From positions 91,400,424 to 91,464,423 of the forward strand of contig OY740774.1 of assembly GCA_963513935.1 (NCBI GenBank): a stretch of 64,000 bases of DNA, read 5' to 3'. Position 1 is the first letter of the stretch. Each line of letters starts with the position of its first letter. Positions 51,302 to 62,847 of the stretch are shown in pieces. Origin of the DNA: Aphrophora alni (taxonomy: Eukaryota > Arthropoda > Insecta > Hemiptera > Aphrophoridae). The notes beneath the pieces were generated by a model. It saw only the letters and a list, made by a program, of their open reading frames with translations, made no database searches and was not told where the DNA came from. A program made the position numbers and the translations under genes.

Positions 51302-53084
51302 GTTTGTTTTGTCGTTGTAATAGAGTAATTGACATTTTCGTTACGAACAGAAAATTAGGATACACTATAAATGGTATAAAGACTCAGGACTATATATACA
51401 ATCATATTTAAATTCATAAAAAAAGTTTTGATGTTGGACAGTATATAATAATACATTTATAGAAGAGACTATATGTCAGATCTATAAATATATTCCAAGA
51501 AATATATTTGTTTACGACTTCAATTTGCTGACTTTATGGTTTGACACAATCTGTTTAAATGTATTTATAGGTAAAAATGTATTTCCTTCTAGCATTTGCC
51601 ATAAACCACAATCCATTCTTAGTACAGTAGATAACATATTTTATCTGTATACAATCTGTGATTGTAGCTTATTGGTCTTCAATCACCATAATAGACGATT
51701 TTCAATCAAACTTGTCATAATAAATACAGGAATCCAATATCCACAATTAAACAACTGATTCAATTAATTCAAAATGTCATTTAGGTCCCATGGGCGCTGG
51801 TATAGCACTTGGGAATAGTGAAACAGTTTCGTGTAAATTAATATGGCACTTTTATACAATTTCATAATTTTCAGATTACAATATTTTTTGTAATTAATTA
51901 AATCGATTTAATTGAATTCCATGAAGTGAATTGTTTCGTTTTATCAAGTTACTGATAAGAATTTAATTTATTAGTTTTAGAAACAATTTTGTATAAGCAA
52001 AAGCATACTGAAAAGAAAGTTATTGAAAAGAAACTACTTGATAAAATGTACAATTTAAAAATCATCGTAATAGGATTATTTTTTTTCTCTTGTTATTTAA
52101 AAAAACGTGATGAAAAGAATGAATATATCCCTATCTCTCGATTACTCTAATAATGTCAGTGTAAGAAGGGAACAAGTATTGGTCAACACAGGCCAAATAG
52201 GAATAATGAAAGAGAGGGATCCAACCCAAAATTAAGTGGAAATAGGTATAGCTTCAACTATGTCCCTCGGGATGGATACGCCAGTATTATTTATAGGCGG
52301 TCCTCTGAAGGATAATTTGGGGTTTTACGTAAAAGATTCAAAGTTATTCTTTTGTGAAATCGGTAATTAGGTACTATGAGGGCCTAATTGTTTAATCTTG
52401 AAAACATATGTTAAATTTTATTCCTTCCATGAACATTATTTTATCACAAAAATTACATACTTAACAAACACGTACAGATCAGAGTGCCTCTTGTAATTCA
52501 GTCGAACTTTTAATAATAAGATCTATTGATGAATCATTCTATCAAAAAACCACATTAGAAACTAAATTAAAGTGTTGAATTTATGAAATTCAAATGTCCG
52601 TAGCAGACATCGCTCAATTTAAACTTGGAAAAAGTTATGATTTCTCAAACCCCTTTCTCTTTTGTTAAACCCTCCGTTAATATTCATCTCACATGGCAAG
52701 AAATTCAGAAGAAAAATATGCTTTACATTGTGCAAGTTTGATAATAAAGTTTGTCATTTTCCTTGTGAGACACCTTATATGTTTTTAAGAGTTAGTTATT
52801 TTTCATAAATGTATTGTATCATAATACAACTACTTAAAGTGCCATCTTTGGATTTGTTGGTATAATTAAAATTGTTGTAATAACTAAATGTAAGAAAATA
52901 ACGAACCAAATATCTTTATTAATAATCAAATTTAAATCTTCAGAGAATGTAAAGCGTATTGTCATCCAGACTATAACTTTTATTATCTTCAAATTTGGTC
53001 AACAATATTTAACTAATTTTTTTATTTGAAATTTTGGGTGTAATAATTTGTCTAAAATTGAAACACATGATTCCAAATTAATAG

Positions 53085-53175
53085 GTCCTCATGGGTTCAG
53101 TATAATGAATACGGGTGTAATCCCGAAGGTCCCTAGCTCGATCTACATCTTAGATTATATCACTCTTTTTAATAT
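53085..53175 (+). repeat. Dispersed repeat family 3, copy 2
   Basis: This is the partner of 49085-49200. Confidence 0.5.
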
Positions 53176-53347
53176 TTTCCAAACACGTTGACCGCCATGA
53201 GAACAACCCGCAGCTCTCAATAATTAATCTACTTACTGTGGCCTTGAGGACCATTGTTGGATCTCACAGCCATTTTAATCATACAATCGTCAATCTTCCC
53301 AACGTTAGTTATACATTCCATATGGTCTAATTCGGTATATGTGTCGC

Positions 53348-53373
<26 letters not shown>
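53348..53373. repeat. (TA)n microsatellite
   Basis: A pure TA tract of about 26 bp. Confidence 0.95.
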
Positions 53374-53378
<5 letters not shown>

Positions 53379-53659
53379 GTATATATCTTGAAATCTAAAT
53401 GAGCAAACTAAAAATAATGACACTGTTTTTTTCTCTTTGAATAGTGGTATTTGGGATGAGGTGATTATTTTTATTTACAAAAATACATATTACTATTTTA
53501 TAAATTATATAAAAAAAAGTAGGGCCACCGCTGATCTCTTGGCTTTAGAAAACAGAGGACGCGAAGTCGACATATTGTCCTCATGACCTCTTAATCAGAA
53601 TAGCAAATATTCCCTTGGTTGATAAAAAGTTAATCACAAGTGTTACCCCCATGGCAGTC

Positions 53660-53825
53660 AACGTGTTTTAATGTCTCTTGACAACTCTCGTTCTATTCCA
53701 AACCTAAGACTTGTAGAGTATACAAGTACTAAGTGTCTTTGTTTCATATTCTTTTCTTCCTTCGTTTATAAAGCGAGAATGACCAAGAGGTGTTTTGTTT
53801 TTAAACAACAACCAAATAAAATCAC
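53660..53825 (+). repeat. Single relative of the 49.2-50.0 kb motif block
   Basis: 'atgtctcttgacaactctcg' followed by 'cctaagacttgtagagtata' and, 100 bp on, 'gaatgaccaagaggtgtttt' plus an A/C-rich stretch reproduce the layout of 49830-49990. A 68-codon frame over it starts at a non-ATG codon and is not a gene in my view. Confidence 0.5.
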
Positions 53826-54304
53826 TAAGAGACGGTTGTTTGAAGTTGGGGAGAAAAAAATGCCGAGTTTTGTGTAAACGTTCTTAGTTCTAGATTGTTT
53901 TATTTAACTTCACAAAAGAACGTTAACAAGGGTAATTAAATATAATTCTATATTAATTTTTACTATTATTATTAAAAAAACTTAACTTTTATTTTGAGGT
54001 TATTTAAAACATACACTTTTTAATAGGACAAAAGCTGCTTCTCACAGCAATGAGAATGAGTAATGCTGAATCTGAGATCAAAACTTTAACGCTTTATCAA
54101 ACTTAGAAAACATATAAAAGAGTTAAAATGTATAAGAATATTCTTCATACAGCTAGGAATAAATTTACTGTACAGATATAAAAATACAAACATAAAAAAA
54201 AATAATCTTTTTCAACATTTTGATAAATAAATGAATATCGAGCTTGATTTGAGAAATCTTTTAAAAATTAACTAAAACTATAACCAAATTCACACAAATA
54301 ATAC

Positions 54305-54450
54305 GTTTATTAACTAAGTCCGTTTCAATGATAAAGTCGCCATCTTTATCGATACTTGAGCTACAATATTTGACTATAATTTGGAAGTTATTTTATTGTA
54401 TATACCTCCTGGACAGTTTCATTGAAACGCGTTTGAGTTAAGCATATTAT
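54305..54450. repeat. Family 4 pair in inverted orientation
   Basis: The left copy (minus) at about 54310-54370 holds 'cgtttcaatgataaagtcgc' and 'gatacttgagctacaat'. The right copy (plus) at 54412-54450 holds 'cagtttcattgaaacgcgtt' and 'tgagttaag'. The two arms are partly complementary over about 35 bp, making a small inverted-repeat unit. Confidence 0.55.
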
Positions 54451-54479
54451 TTTTTATGTACGTGATTTATTGTAATATA

Positions 54480-56500
54480 TTTATCAAAATTTAATCGTAA
54501 ACATTCCTAATTGGCAATTAATGTTATCTAATGATGCGTGATGGAATTAAAACTACTTTCATTATATTGTTATATTTGGTTTCCCATTCACTCATCCTTC
54601 CCCCTTTTTACCCATTTATTTTCTCCCACGTGCCGTTTTCATTATCACTTCTCCATTACCAGGAATTCCCTCAGGATTAAACTTATCTACACCTTACAAC
54701 ACTTCTGGGTCTCAAACGTTTGTGCTTCAAACGTTTGTAATGTGTTGCTACTATTGGTAACGACATATTGCTAATTTGGAGCGATTTGGTTACTTTAGGG
54801 GGGGCTGTGAATGTGTGTTAACTATAAGAAAAGTATTGAGATTAGGTATACGTTACGAATCGGTTATTGTACCCAGAGCACGGATCTAATTACTGGCTGA
54901 TTCGTTCTACTGTCAACCACTAAGACTTACCTTGGGCCGATGCATCACCAAATCGCTAATCAGCTTACATGAGCGATTAACACTAATTAACAGAAATTAT
55001 GATTGACATTATACTTACAGCATTCGTGGTCGACATATCGTCCTGTCAGGCTGCTTAACCAATTATAACTACCAACGGAATTCCTGAAAAAAGCCGAGCG
55101 AACATGGTAACTTCCCCGATGGTCTTAGAACTCTTCCAATAGGGTCTGCCTGATCATTTTAGCAGGTTACAAACTTGAGGGCATACAATCGACTTCACTG
55201 CTTAACGCGGTGTTGATCCTTCCAGGCCTGTTCATGCATTATGTGGCCAAGTAGTTCGCTGCAATCTCAGCTGGAGCGACGTGGGATATCATCATAAATA
55301 TTTCCTAATCCCCCTGCATTTCGACCTAAAGGCAAGGCGCAGTACTTCGAAGATATTACTGTTAACTATTAGGAGGGATGTGATGGGTTTGGGCCCATCG
55401 TAATTTTGAGTCATTTAAAAAAATTAAGGGTATAAAACGTTGTGTATAATTTGGTGTCGATATGTCTGTTCGTTTTGAAGTTATATCTCGTTATTAAATT
55501 AACTCAATATTGTGCACATGTGGGAAAAGAAGCGTTAAAGGAAATAATATGTTTATGTAAACTGTTATTTATTAGTAGTTATTTGGTATAATTCTTAATT
55601 GGTGTTTTCTTTGTGTATGTAGCTTATGTGTTTACAACACTACATGAATCACCGATCATATATACTCATCTACTGTACACAGATGAGTCACGCTGATATT
55701 AACCCACATGGGTACCCTAATAAAAACATGCCGTATCAATTGTTTATGATAATTATACTGTTTATTGCAGTATTTGAAATGTTATTGTACTAATTGACTC
55801 GTGATAGATCAGATTGGATAGAAAGATCTAATGGAAACATACAAAATTTAGTGGAAAGGCAAAATTGAAAGACACTCTTTTCCCCAGTAAGGTAAAAGGT
55901 ATTTTTCAATGACCACTTATTGGGTTGAACAGGAAAACACCTTCAGGATATCGACTACACTACAATAACTCAGGTACGTGTAGTCGTCAATCCACATACT
56001 CGCAGAAGGATCAACCATGCGGTAACATTGTGACAATGCATATTTTAAAAACGGTTCACTAAGAGGAAATCGATTAGGTTATGAAATTACACCCGTAAAA
56101 ATATAAATATATACATTGCAATTTTGTATAAAAGCTCAACATATTCTCTAATATTTTGTTTTAAAAATAATAACACAGTAAATAGTTTCAGAAATAAGCT
56201 GGAATTAAAAATGTTTGTTTTATAACCGTACTGTTTAGGAATGTTTTCTTACCGTAACTCAAGAACTATAAAACTAACTAGAAACTTGAACCATTATTAA
56301 GAACATATGGAATTTATGTAAACAGTTAAATATTAATATTGCAGAATAAATTTAGTGTTTGTAATAATAACAGAAGGAAGTAGATAAGGAAGATGACGTT
56401 AACATGAAGAAGACCTTTGTTTTGTAATTAAAATAAGAAAGAAATATAAGGCGTACTTTTTATGGTGAAAGAATAATTGTTTACAACATTATATACTATC
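54480..56500. other. Non-coding stretch, GC-richer at 54840-55390
   Basis: The GC-richer block has no open frame above 60 codons and contains a phrase 'gtggtcgacatatcgtcctgtcaggc' (about 55027-55052) resembling 'cgaagtcgacatattgtcctcatg' at 53561-53584, so it is probably an old repeat. The rest is AT-rich. Confidence 0.5.
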
Positions 56501-56504
56501 TATG

Positions 56505-56770
56505 GTACTTGTACCATAGAGGATTAATAGTTGGATTTATTAAAATTTGACACCTAAAGTAGTTTGTGATAATGATTGATTATTATTTTCCATAAAATAT
56601 AATCTTGAAAAAAAAAAATGCTTCCGTTCGAAACAGATTTTTATTTCCCATTCATAACTCATTTTATACAACTTGCTAAAAGGTTGTTAGGACATGAAAA
56701 TTTGGGTCAACAAACCTAAATACTTTTCACATCAAGTAGAATACATGTCCTAAAAGTTATCTTATCGTGT
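56505..56770 (+). repeat. Left terminal inverted repeat of the 1.8-kb element
   Basis: It matches the complement of 58060-58327. Its outer end overlaps a small palindrome, ctatggtac-tt-gtaccatag (56500-56519), that the right end does not share. Confidence 0.9.
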
Positions 56771-57383
56771 ACTTAAAGGTACGTCTTTAAGTATATTTTT
56801 AATTTTTATTGCTTAAAACTTATTCTTAACATTTTGAATAATTATAGTACTTAAAATGATTTATTATAAGAATGTTTTTAATTTGATTGCCAATTATTAT
56901 TAAAATAATACATAAATTAAGAGCTGTTTTGAATAGTTAATAAAACTCTTGATCATGCGGACTAAAGTTTTAATAAGTTTCCTTTGCTTGTCTTAAGAAT
57001 ATTATGAACATCAGTTCTTTTAAAGAAACAGCAGAAATTTTATAGCAAAGGTATATTACAATGCTCATGAATATGTAATTGACAATGAAAATAGTTGATT
57101 AATTTATCTATTAGTGGTAGTAGAACGAAGACAAGCTACTTGGTAATGTCACCAATCCTAGCTTTGTAAGCTTCTATTATTCATAACATGAAATAAATTC
57201 AAATACAACTTTAATAACCTATATCCTCCCATCTTTAACACAGGTTCAACACAAGTATGGTAAAAATGGGTGAAGTGCCATCTCGGTTAAAAAGCCTATT
57301 TTACGAATTTTTAATGTAAGTCTTCATTGTAAATATATTCCTTGTTATTTAAAAACAAAAAACCTCTTGAGGTACTTGCTCGT

Positions 57384-57408
57384 AAAAAAAAAAAAAAAAA
57401 AAAAAAAA
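57384..57408. repeat. Poly(A), 25 nt
   Basis: An uninterrupted A run inside the 1.8-kb inverted-repeat element. Confidence 0.97.
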
Positions 57409-57812
57409 TTAAATAATAATAATACAATAAATTATCTAAGAAGATGAGATTATTACTATTTGATTTGCTTTGTCAATTTTCATCAAGGTATTTTTAATAT
57501 ATTTAGTATTGATATTTTGTTTGAGTGAATTATTTTATTATTTTAGTTTCATTTTATCTACACTTTGATTGAACTTATTTTATTTTTGTGTGGTGTTCAC
57601 TGGAAAAGAAGATTTACTTTCACTCTATATAAAAAAAACATTTTTCTATATATCTTGAATTTTATTAGGTTTATGTATGAAGTTGAAATGTTGCTGAATG
57701 TTTCTTTTTGTTCAATGTGACATGCAATAGATAACATCTTTAAAGTGTAAAGATGCAATCATCTGTACTTAAGTTCGTGTTAAGAGCGATTAACAACATT
57801 AAGTGCATAACA

Positions 57813-57813
<1 letters not shown>

Positions 57814-57855
<42 letters not shown>
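57814..57855. repeat. (TA)n microsatellite
   Basis: A pure TA tract of about 42 bp inside the 1.8-kb inverted-repeat element. Confidence 0.97.
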
Positions 57856-57862
<7 letters not shown>

Positions 57863-58059
57863 GATAAATCTCCAAACAACCATCTTAATATCATTATCAT
57901 AACTAACCTAATTTAGTATATGCATGACTGCAAGTTGAAACATAAATATAGGTTCTGTTTATTTAAAACCAGTCAGTCTTTCATTTACATTGTTATCAAA
58001 GAATTCCGATTTATCTAAATGAGTACTTTACATTTATGACTACAAAGTCAATAATTTAA

Positions 58060-58327
58060 ACACGCGATAAGATGACTTTTAGGACATGTATTCTACTTGA
58101 TGTGAGAAGTATTTAGGTTTGTAGACCCAAATATTCATGTCCTAACAACCTTTTAGCAAGTTGTATAACATGAGTTATGAATGGGAAATAAAAATCTGTT
58201 TCGAACGGAAGCATTTTTTTTGTTCAAGATTATATTTTATGGAAAATAATAATCAATCAATATTACAAACTACTTTACGTGCCAAATTTGAATAAATCCA
58301 ACTGTTACTCCTCTGTAGTACAAGTAC
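58060..58327 (-). repeat. Right terminal inverted repeat of the 1.8-kb element
   Basis: It is the reverse complement of 56505-56770. Differences are single substitutions and small indels, for example around the outer 25 bp. Confidence 0.9.
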
Positions 58328-58901
58328 GATTAGTAGCGCTCCCGGTTCAGCCTTTGACAGAAATCTTAAAATCGTTGCACTGAATTTGATTGGAAAATCG
58401 TTGCACCGAAATGTACCTAATGGAATGTGGCTGATTACTGTAAAACGTGGGTAGAGAATATATGTGTCTATGCACTTAAATGGCCCGATTCTAAGAAATT
58501 CTGGTCAAAGTTATTCAGGACTTATTTCAGATTCATATTACTATTGTTCAGCTGTACGTTCTTTGTACTTTCAAATACCACAATCTGGCAACGTTGCTTA
58601 TTTGGCTGCCTTCCAAAAAGTAGTCTAACAATAAAGTATCGGTTTTCGAGCTATCATTTGAGCAAAATTATTTCTGTATATCAAATAATGTAATTTTTTA
58701 CACACTGAAATAAACCATTGAGTGTGCTACAGATTGTTTCAAGCGTTAGTTTGAATTACATAATATGTTAACAGTAAAATGTAGTATTTATTTATTTACC
58801 AAACACTTTTTAATTGTTAAATGAAATTATTACAGTTATAGTTTATAAGGTTCGTTATCTAATCGAACTAAACATAATACAGACTGAATAATGCGTAATA
58901 G

Positions 58902-59297
58902 TTTTGTTGTTTAGATGCAATAATACGCTCGCAGTTTGGGTGTGATACGGTCGAAGTGGGGGCAGTGCGAGACGATGACGTTGCCATTTCCACTGCCTAT
59001 GCAGTGCGTTACCAAAATTCCAAGTACAAAGAACCAGCGGCTGTAATTTATAATTGGGGCCCAACATTGTTAAACTTAGTTGGGTTCCTGAACGTCCTGG
59101 GTATTAGTAGTAATGACTGTAGGCTAAACCTTTGTTTAGGCAACGAAACTCGTTGGACTAATGGGACCTGTACCATATCAAGAAGCTGGCTATGCAAGTT
59201 ATCATTATTTGTGGCTGTGTATCTCAGGTCTATAGATGAACACACTTCTACTTCGCATCCTCCCTCGTTAGGCAGGTGCAATGTTACGATTGTCTAG
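58902..59297 (+). other. GC-richer patch open on both strands, possible exon or element fragment
   Basis: On the plus strand the frame is open from 58902 (after a TAG) to the stop at 59297, about 130 codons. Its sequence includes RSQFGCDTVEVGAVRDDDVA and AYAVRYQNSKYKEPAAV. The only start near the front is GTG, but 'ttttgttgtttag' (58902-58914) is a passable splice acceptor. On the minus strand 59281-59048 is also open. I recognise no family in either. Base composition is clearly more GC-rich than the flanks, which suggests either a true exon or a fragment of a mobile element of different origin. Confidence 0.25.
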
Positions 59298-59537
59298 CGA
59301 TCGTTACGGGCACGTCTACCTGATACATGAGGGGTATATTGACGGGTGAATCACTATACAGGTAACGTCTGCGAGAGAATACTGTAGAGTACCTGATTCA
59401 CGAAGGTTAATGCCGCGGACGGTAAAGATTCGGAACTCTTTGAACAAGAAACAAAGACACGAAGATACTCTTGGATAAAGGGACAAGTCATTAAAACAAC
59501 CTTGTTAAGTCGATTCTTAAGTTCTTTATCGCTACCT

Positions 59538-60045
59538 TCAAACCATCTATTTTCATTTGGAAGTGGAATCAATCCTTCTGGCAGTCTAGGAAAATCAAAC
59601 CATCTATTTCCATTTGGAAGTGGAATTAGTCCTTCCGGCGGTCTAGGAACATCAAACCATCCATTTCCATTTGGAAGTGGAATTAGTCCTTCCGGCGGTC
59701 TAGGAAAATCAAACCATCTATTTCCATTTGGAAGTGGAATTTGTCCTTCCGGCAGTCTAGGAAAATCAAACCATCTATTTCCATTTGGAAGTGGAATTAG
59801 TCCTTCCGGTAGTCTAGGAAAATCAAACCATCTATTTCCATTTGGAAATGGAATTAGTCCTTCCGGCAGTCTAGGAAAATCAAACCATCTATTTCCATTT
59901 GGAAGTGGAATTAGTCCTTCCGGCAGTCTAGGAAAATCAAACCATCTATTTCCATTTGGAATTGGAATTAGTCCTTCCGGCGGTCTAGGAACATCAAACC
60001 ATTTATTTCCATTTGGAAACGCAATTAGCCATTACGGAGCGAAAG
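59538..60045 (+). repeat. 57-bp minisatellite, nine units, open in one frame
   Basis: Units start every 57 bp from 59538 ('tcaaaccatctatttccatt' and onward). Unit 1 has a few changes and unit 9 decays in its second half. Because 57 is divisible by three and no unit has a stop, frame 59502-60116 reads nine 19-residue repeats of the type SNHLFPFGSGISPSGSLGK, then a unique tail ending DIILYL. There is no ATG in the frame, so it could only be an internal or last exon. Most differences between units change the amino acid (K/T, S/G, S/C, S/N, S/I, L/P), which argues against selection on a protein. I favour a non-coding minisatellite. Confidence 0.95.
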
Positions 60046-60119
60046 ATCTTGAGCTCACAGTTATAGACGAATATTCTTGTTATTTTAGCTTTTATGATAT
60101 AATTCTGTATTTATAATAT

Positions 60120-62797
60120 CCTAAGTTGTGTGTTAAAAATAACGTTCTTTAGCAGTAAATAAATTATATTTTAGAATCCAACTGAGCTCTCATTATATAA
60201 TATATTACTTGTACATCATACTAAATGTACTACTGAACAAATCACCTGTTGTTTATAGATAAAATTATTACAGAAAAAAAATATTTACAAATTTTTTAAA
60301 TATACTGAGTAATTATTTTATATAACAAACAGTACACAATAAAAAGTACCAAGTTACTCCTGTTGGTAGGTTTACTGGATATTTTTAATGTTGGCAACAG
60401 TTATATTATAACAGCGTAACAGCAATTCGCTCATAATCTCATTCGATCTTCACACGCACAATGTACATTTTTTTAAACGTCATTACAAAGATAATACATA
60501 ATCACTATGTGTTTAATATGTTGAAGTAGAATCACGACTTTTATCCTGCTTACACAATGTTTGAAGATGAAACATCTCGGGCTCTCTACACTATGTCTGT
60601 GTTGATGAATAGTGTATTAGTGTTCTTATTTACTTGAGCCAGCGAACTAAAGTTCGTAATTAATTAAAGACAACTTGTGTGGTTTTAAATAAACATATTA
60701 AACTAACTTTTTTGTCTATTCTATGTTAAATAATAAACATAGGACAAGTGCCCTTTCAATAAAAACATTTAAGATTTGTATTTATGTTTTATTTTTATGT
60801 ACTAGTTTACTAGCCCCGAGTTCTAGATTTTAAAATAAATTTAGTCTCGGGAGAAAAATATACAAGGTTTTGCATATTATGTTTTTAATTGGACATGATA
60901 TCGGTACTCTTAGCGTTCGTTGGAAGTAAACTCAATGTAACCGCAGCTTTTTTCCTTGGTTTATTTTAATTTCAGTCCGTATTTTTTCGTACACACTTAG
61001 ACTGTGTTAAATCCAAAATCTTAAATATATGTTTGTAAATAAGCTCTCATTAGACCTAAGATTTCTTTTTAGTCTTGGATTATAATTTTCATTTCTAGAA
61101 CCATTCAAAGTATTTGGTCTTCACTGTTACTATACTATCTCTATCCTACGAGAAAAGTTAAAACTATAAAGAGTTATAATAACTTTTATTAAAGTGTTTG
61201 AAAAAAAAAAGATTATTTCATTCCATCATCTTTAAGGATGATTTTAGTAAAACAAATTTTATGAACTTGTTTTTCACCGTTTACGGAATGTGGTGTAATT
61301 CTAGATAACCTAAGATTTTACATGGAAAGACTCCACCAATGTAAGACTTCATAACGCGAAACTTAGGTGCGTATATCTTCCAACACTCATGACATTTTCT
61401 TTATTTGTAATATAAATTACTTTGATATTGGCAGTTTCGCCGGATTCAATTCCTCGAATCAATATCACTTTTGTATTTGAAATGTTTTAGACCTATACGT
61501 TAACACTAGCACAGGGACGAAATTAAAGAGTCTAGGGTTATTCATATATTGTTAAAACAGACTTAAATGATTATCAGTTTTACAATCTTTTGTTTTATTA
61601 ATACATTGAGTAACCTAGATAACAATGGTGTCTATAACACAAAACGTACTTGGTTACTATATTATAACTATTTTTTTAAATCATATATCTAGAGAGAACT
61701 ATGCATTTTTTTGTATAAAACACTCCTATAATTGTAATTATACAAAACTTCTTTCTTGATTGAACTACTTAAATATCTAATTCGCAATTAATTGGTAACT
61801 AAACACAGTTTATTTAATTGTATCTGGTCATGTATAACTTATCATCAGATTTTTCATGAGTGCAGTTGTTTTAGATTCATATTAAATATTCTATAGTAGC
61901 CTACAGAATGTGCCATTACCCCTGAAGTTGGGTACCTTGCGAGACACAATACGATAAAATTGATATTTTTAAACAAGTACACTCTATATTACAATCTGTA
62001 TATATATATCAAATATATAACTTTGTTATCCATTAATTAACAAATTGATCACATTTTTTTACGTATAACATACATATTATATTGCTTGAGTTGTATATTA
62101 TTATAATATTATTATTATTTATTTATACATATTATATTACATATTATATTATTATAATTTAATAAAATTAAGTTGCATTCAATAACAATATTGAAACTGA
62201 AATATTAACTATGGAAAAAAAATAATAATAATTACATAAATATAATAAAATTTAAATCTGAGGAGGAAACTTTTTGGCAGAGTTGGAAGGGTTTATAAGA
62301 TTCGTTAGTAAACGAATGGAACTTCCCAAATTAGTAAAATCAGGTAATGAGAGGTAGGTTGTGCCATTATAATAATGTTGCTAATATATTGATCAAACAC
62401 AATCTTAAACTTTACTGGTATACAAGTTGGCTAACAAATAACACCTTTCTATATTCTCCATAAAATATTCGTCATATTGGTTTGTTACCAAATAAAGCTT
62501 TTACATAATCCCTGTTGGTACTGCCAATATTTGATTAGATATTATTTAATGCAACATTTAATTTATTCAATAATTTGTTACACATGATATAGCATAGGTC
62601 TTTCATGGTCTTGTCGAAGAATGAAATAATTTTCAATTATTTACATATATTTATTTAAAATTCAATCATAATAAATTAAACATTTTTAAACGTTTTATAA
62701 TGAAAAGGCAGTTCCATTTTTTAGATAAACATCCAAAGTCTTATAGCAATAGTACGTATTTTAAGTAATATTAACAACAGAGAAAAAAAAACAGTCA

Positions 62798-62847
<50 letters not shown>

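Larger units (their letters stand above)
49995..53080. other. AT-rich non-coding stretch
   Basis: No gene is seen. It contains a T43 tract (50585-50627) and a small hairpin (51255-51301). The frame at 51525-51758 starts at a non-ATG codon and has no recognisable product. Confidence 0.55.
56505..58327. mobile_element. 1.8-kb non-autonomous element with about 267-bp terminal inverted repeats
   Basis: 56505-56770 is the reverse complement of 58060-58327 at roughly 90 percent identity. Clear landmarks are the outer 'gtacttgtac' (56505-56514 and complement 58318-58327), 'ttattttccataaaatataa', 'atgcttccgttcgaaacaga', and the inner 'tcatcttatcg'-like end. The interior (56771-58059) is AT-rich, has an A25 run (57384-57408) and a (TA)n tract (57814-57855), and has no meaningful frame. 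Long inverted ends on a non-coding body suggest a large MITE or foldback-type element, possibly MULE-derived. I could not find a convincing target-site duplication. Confidence 0.85.
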
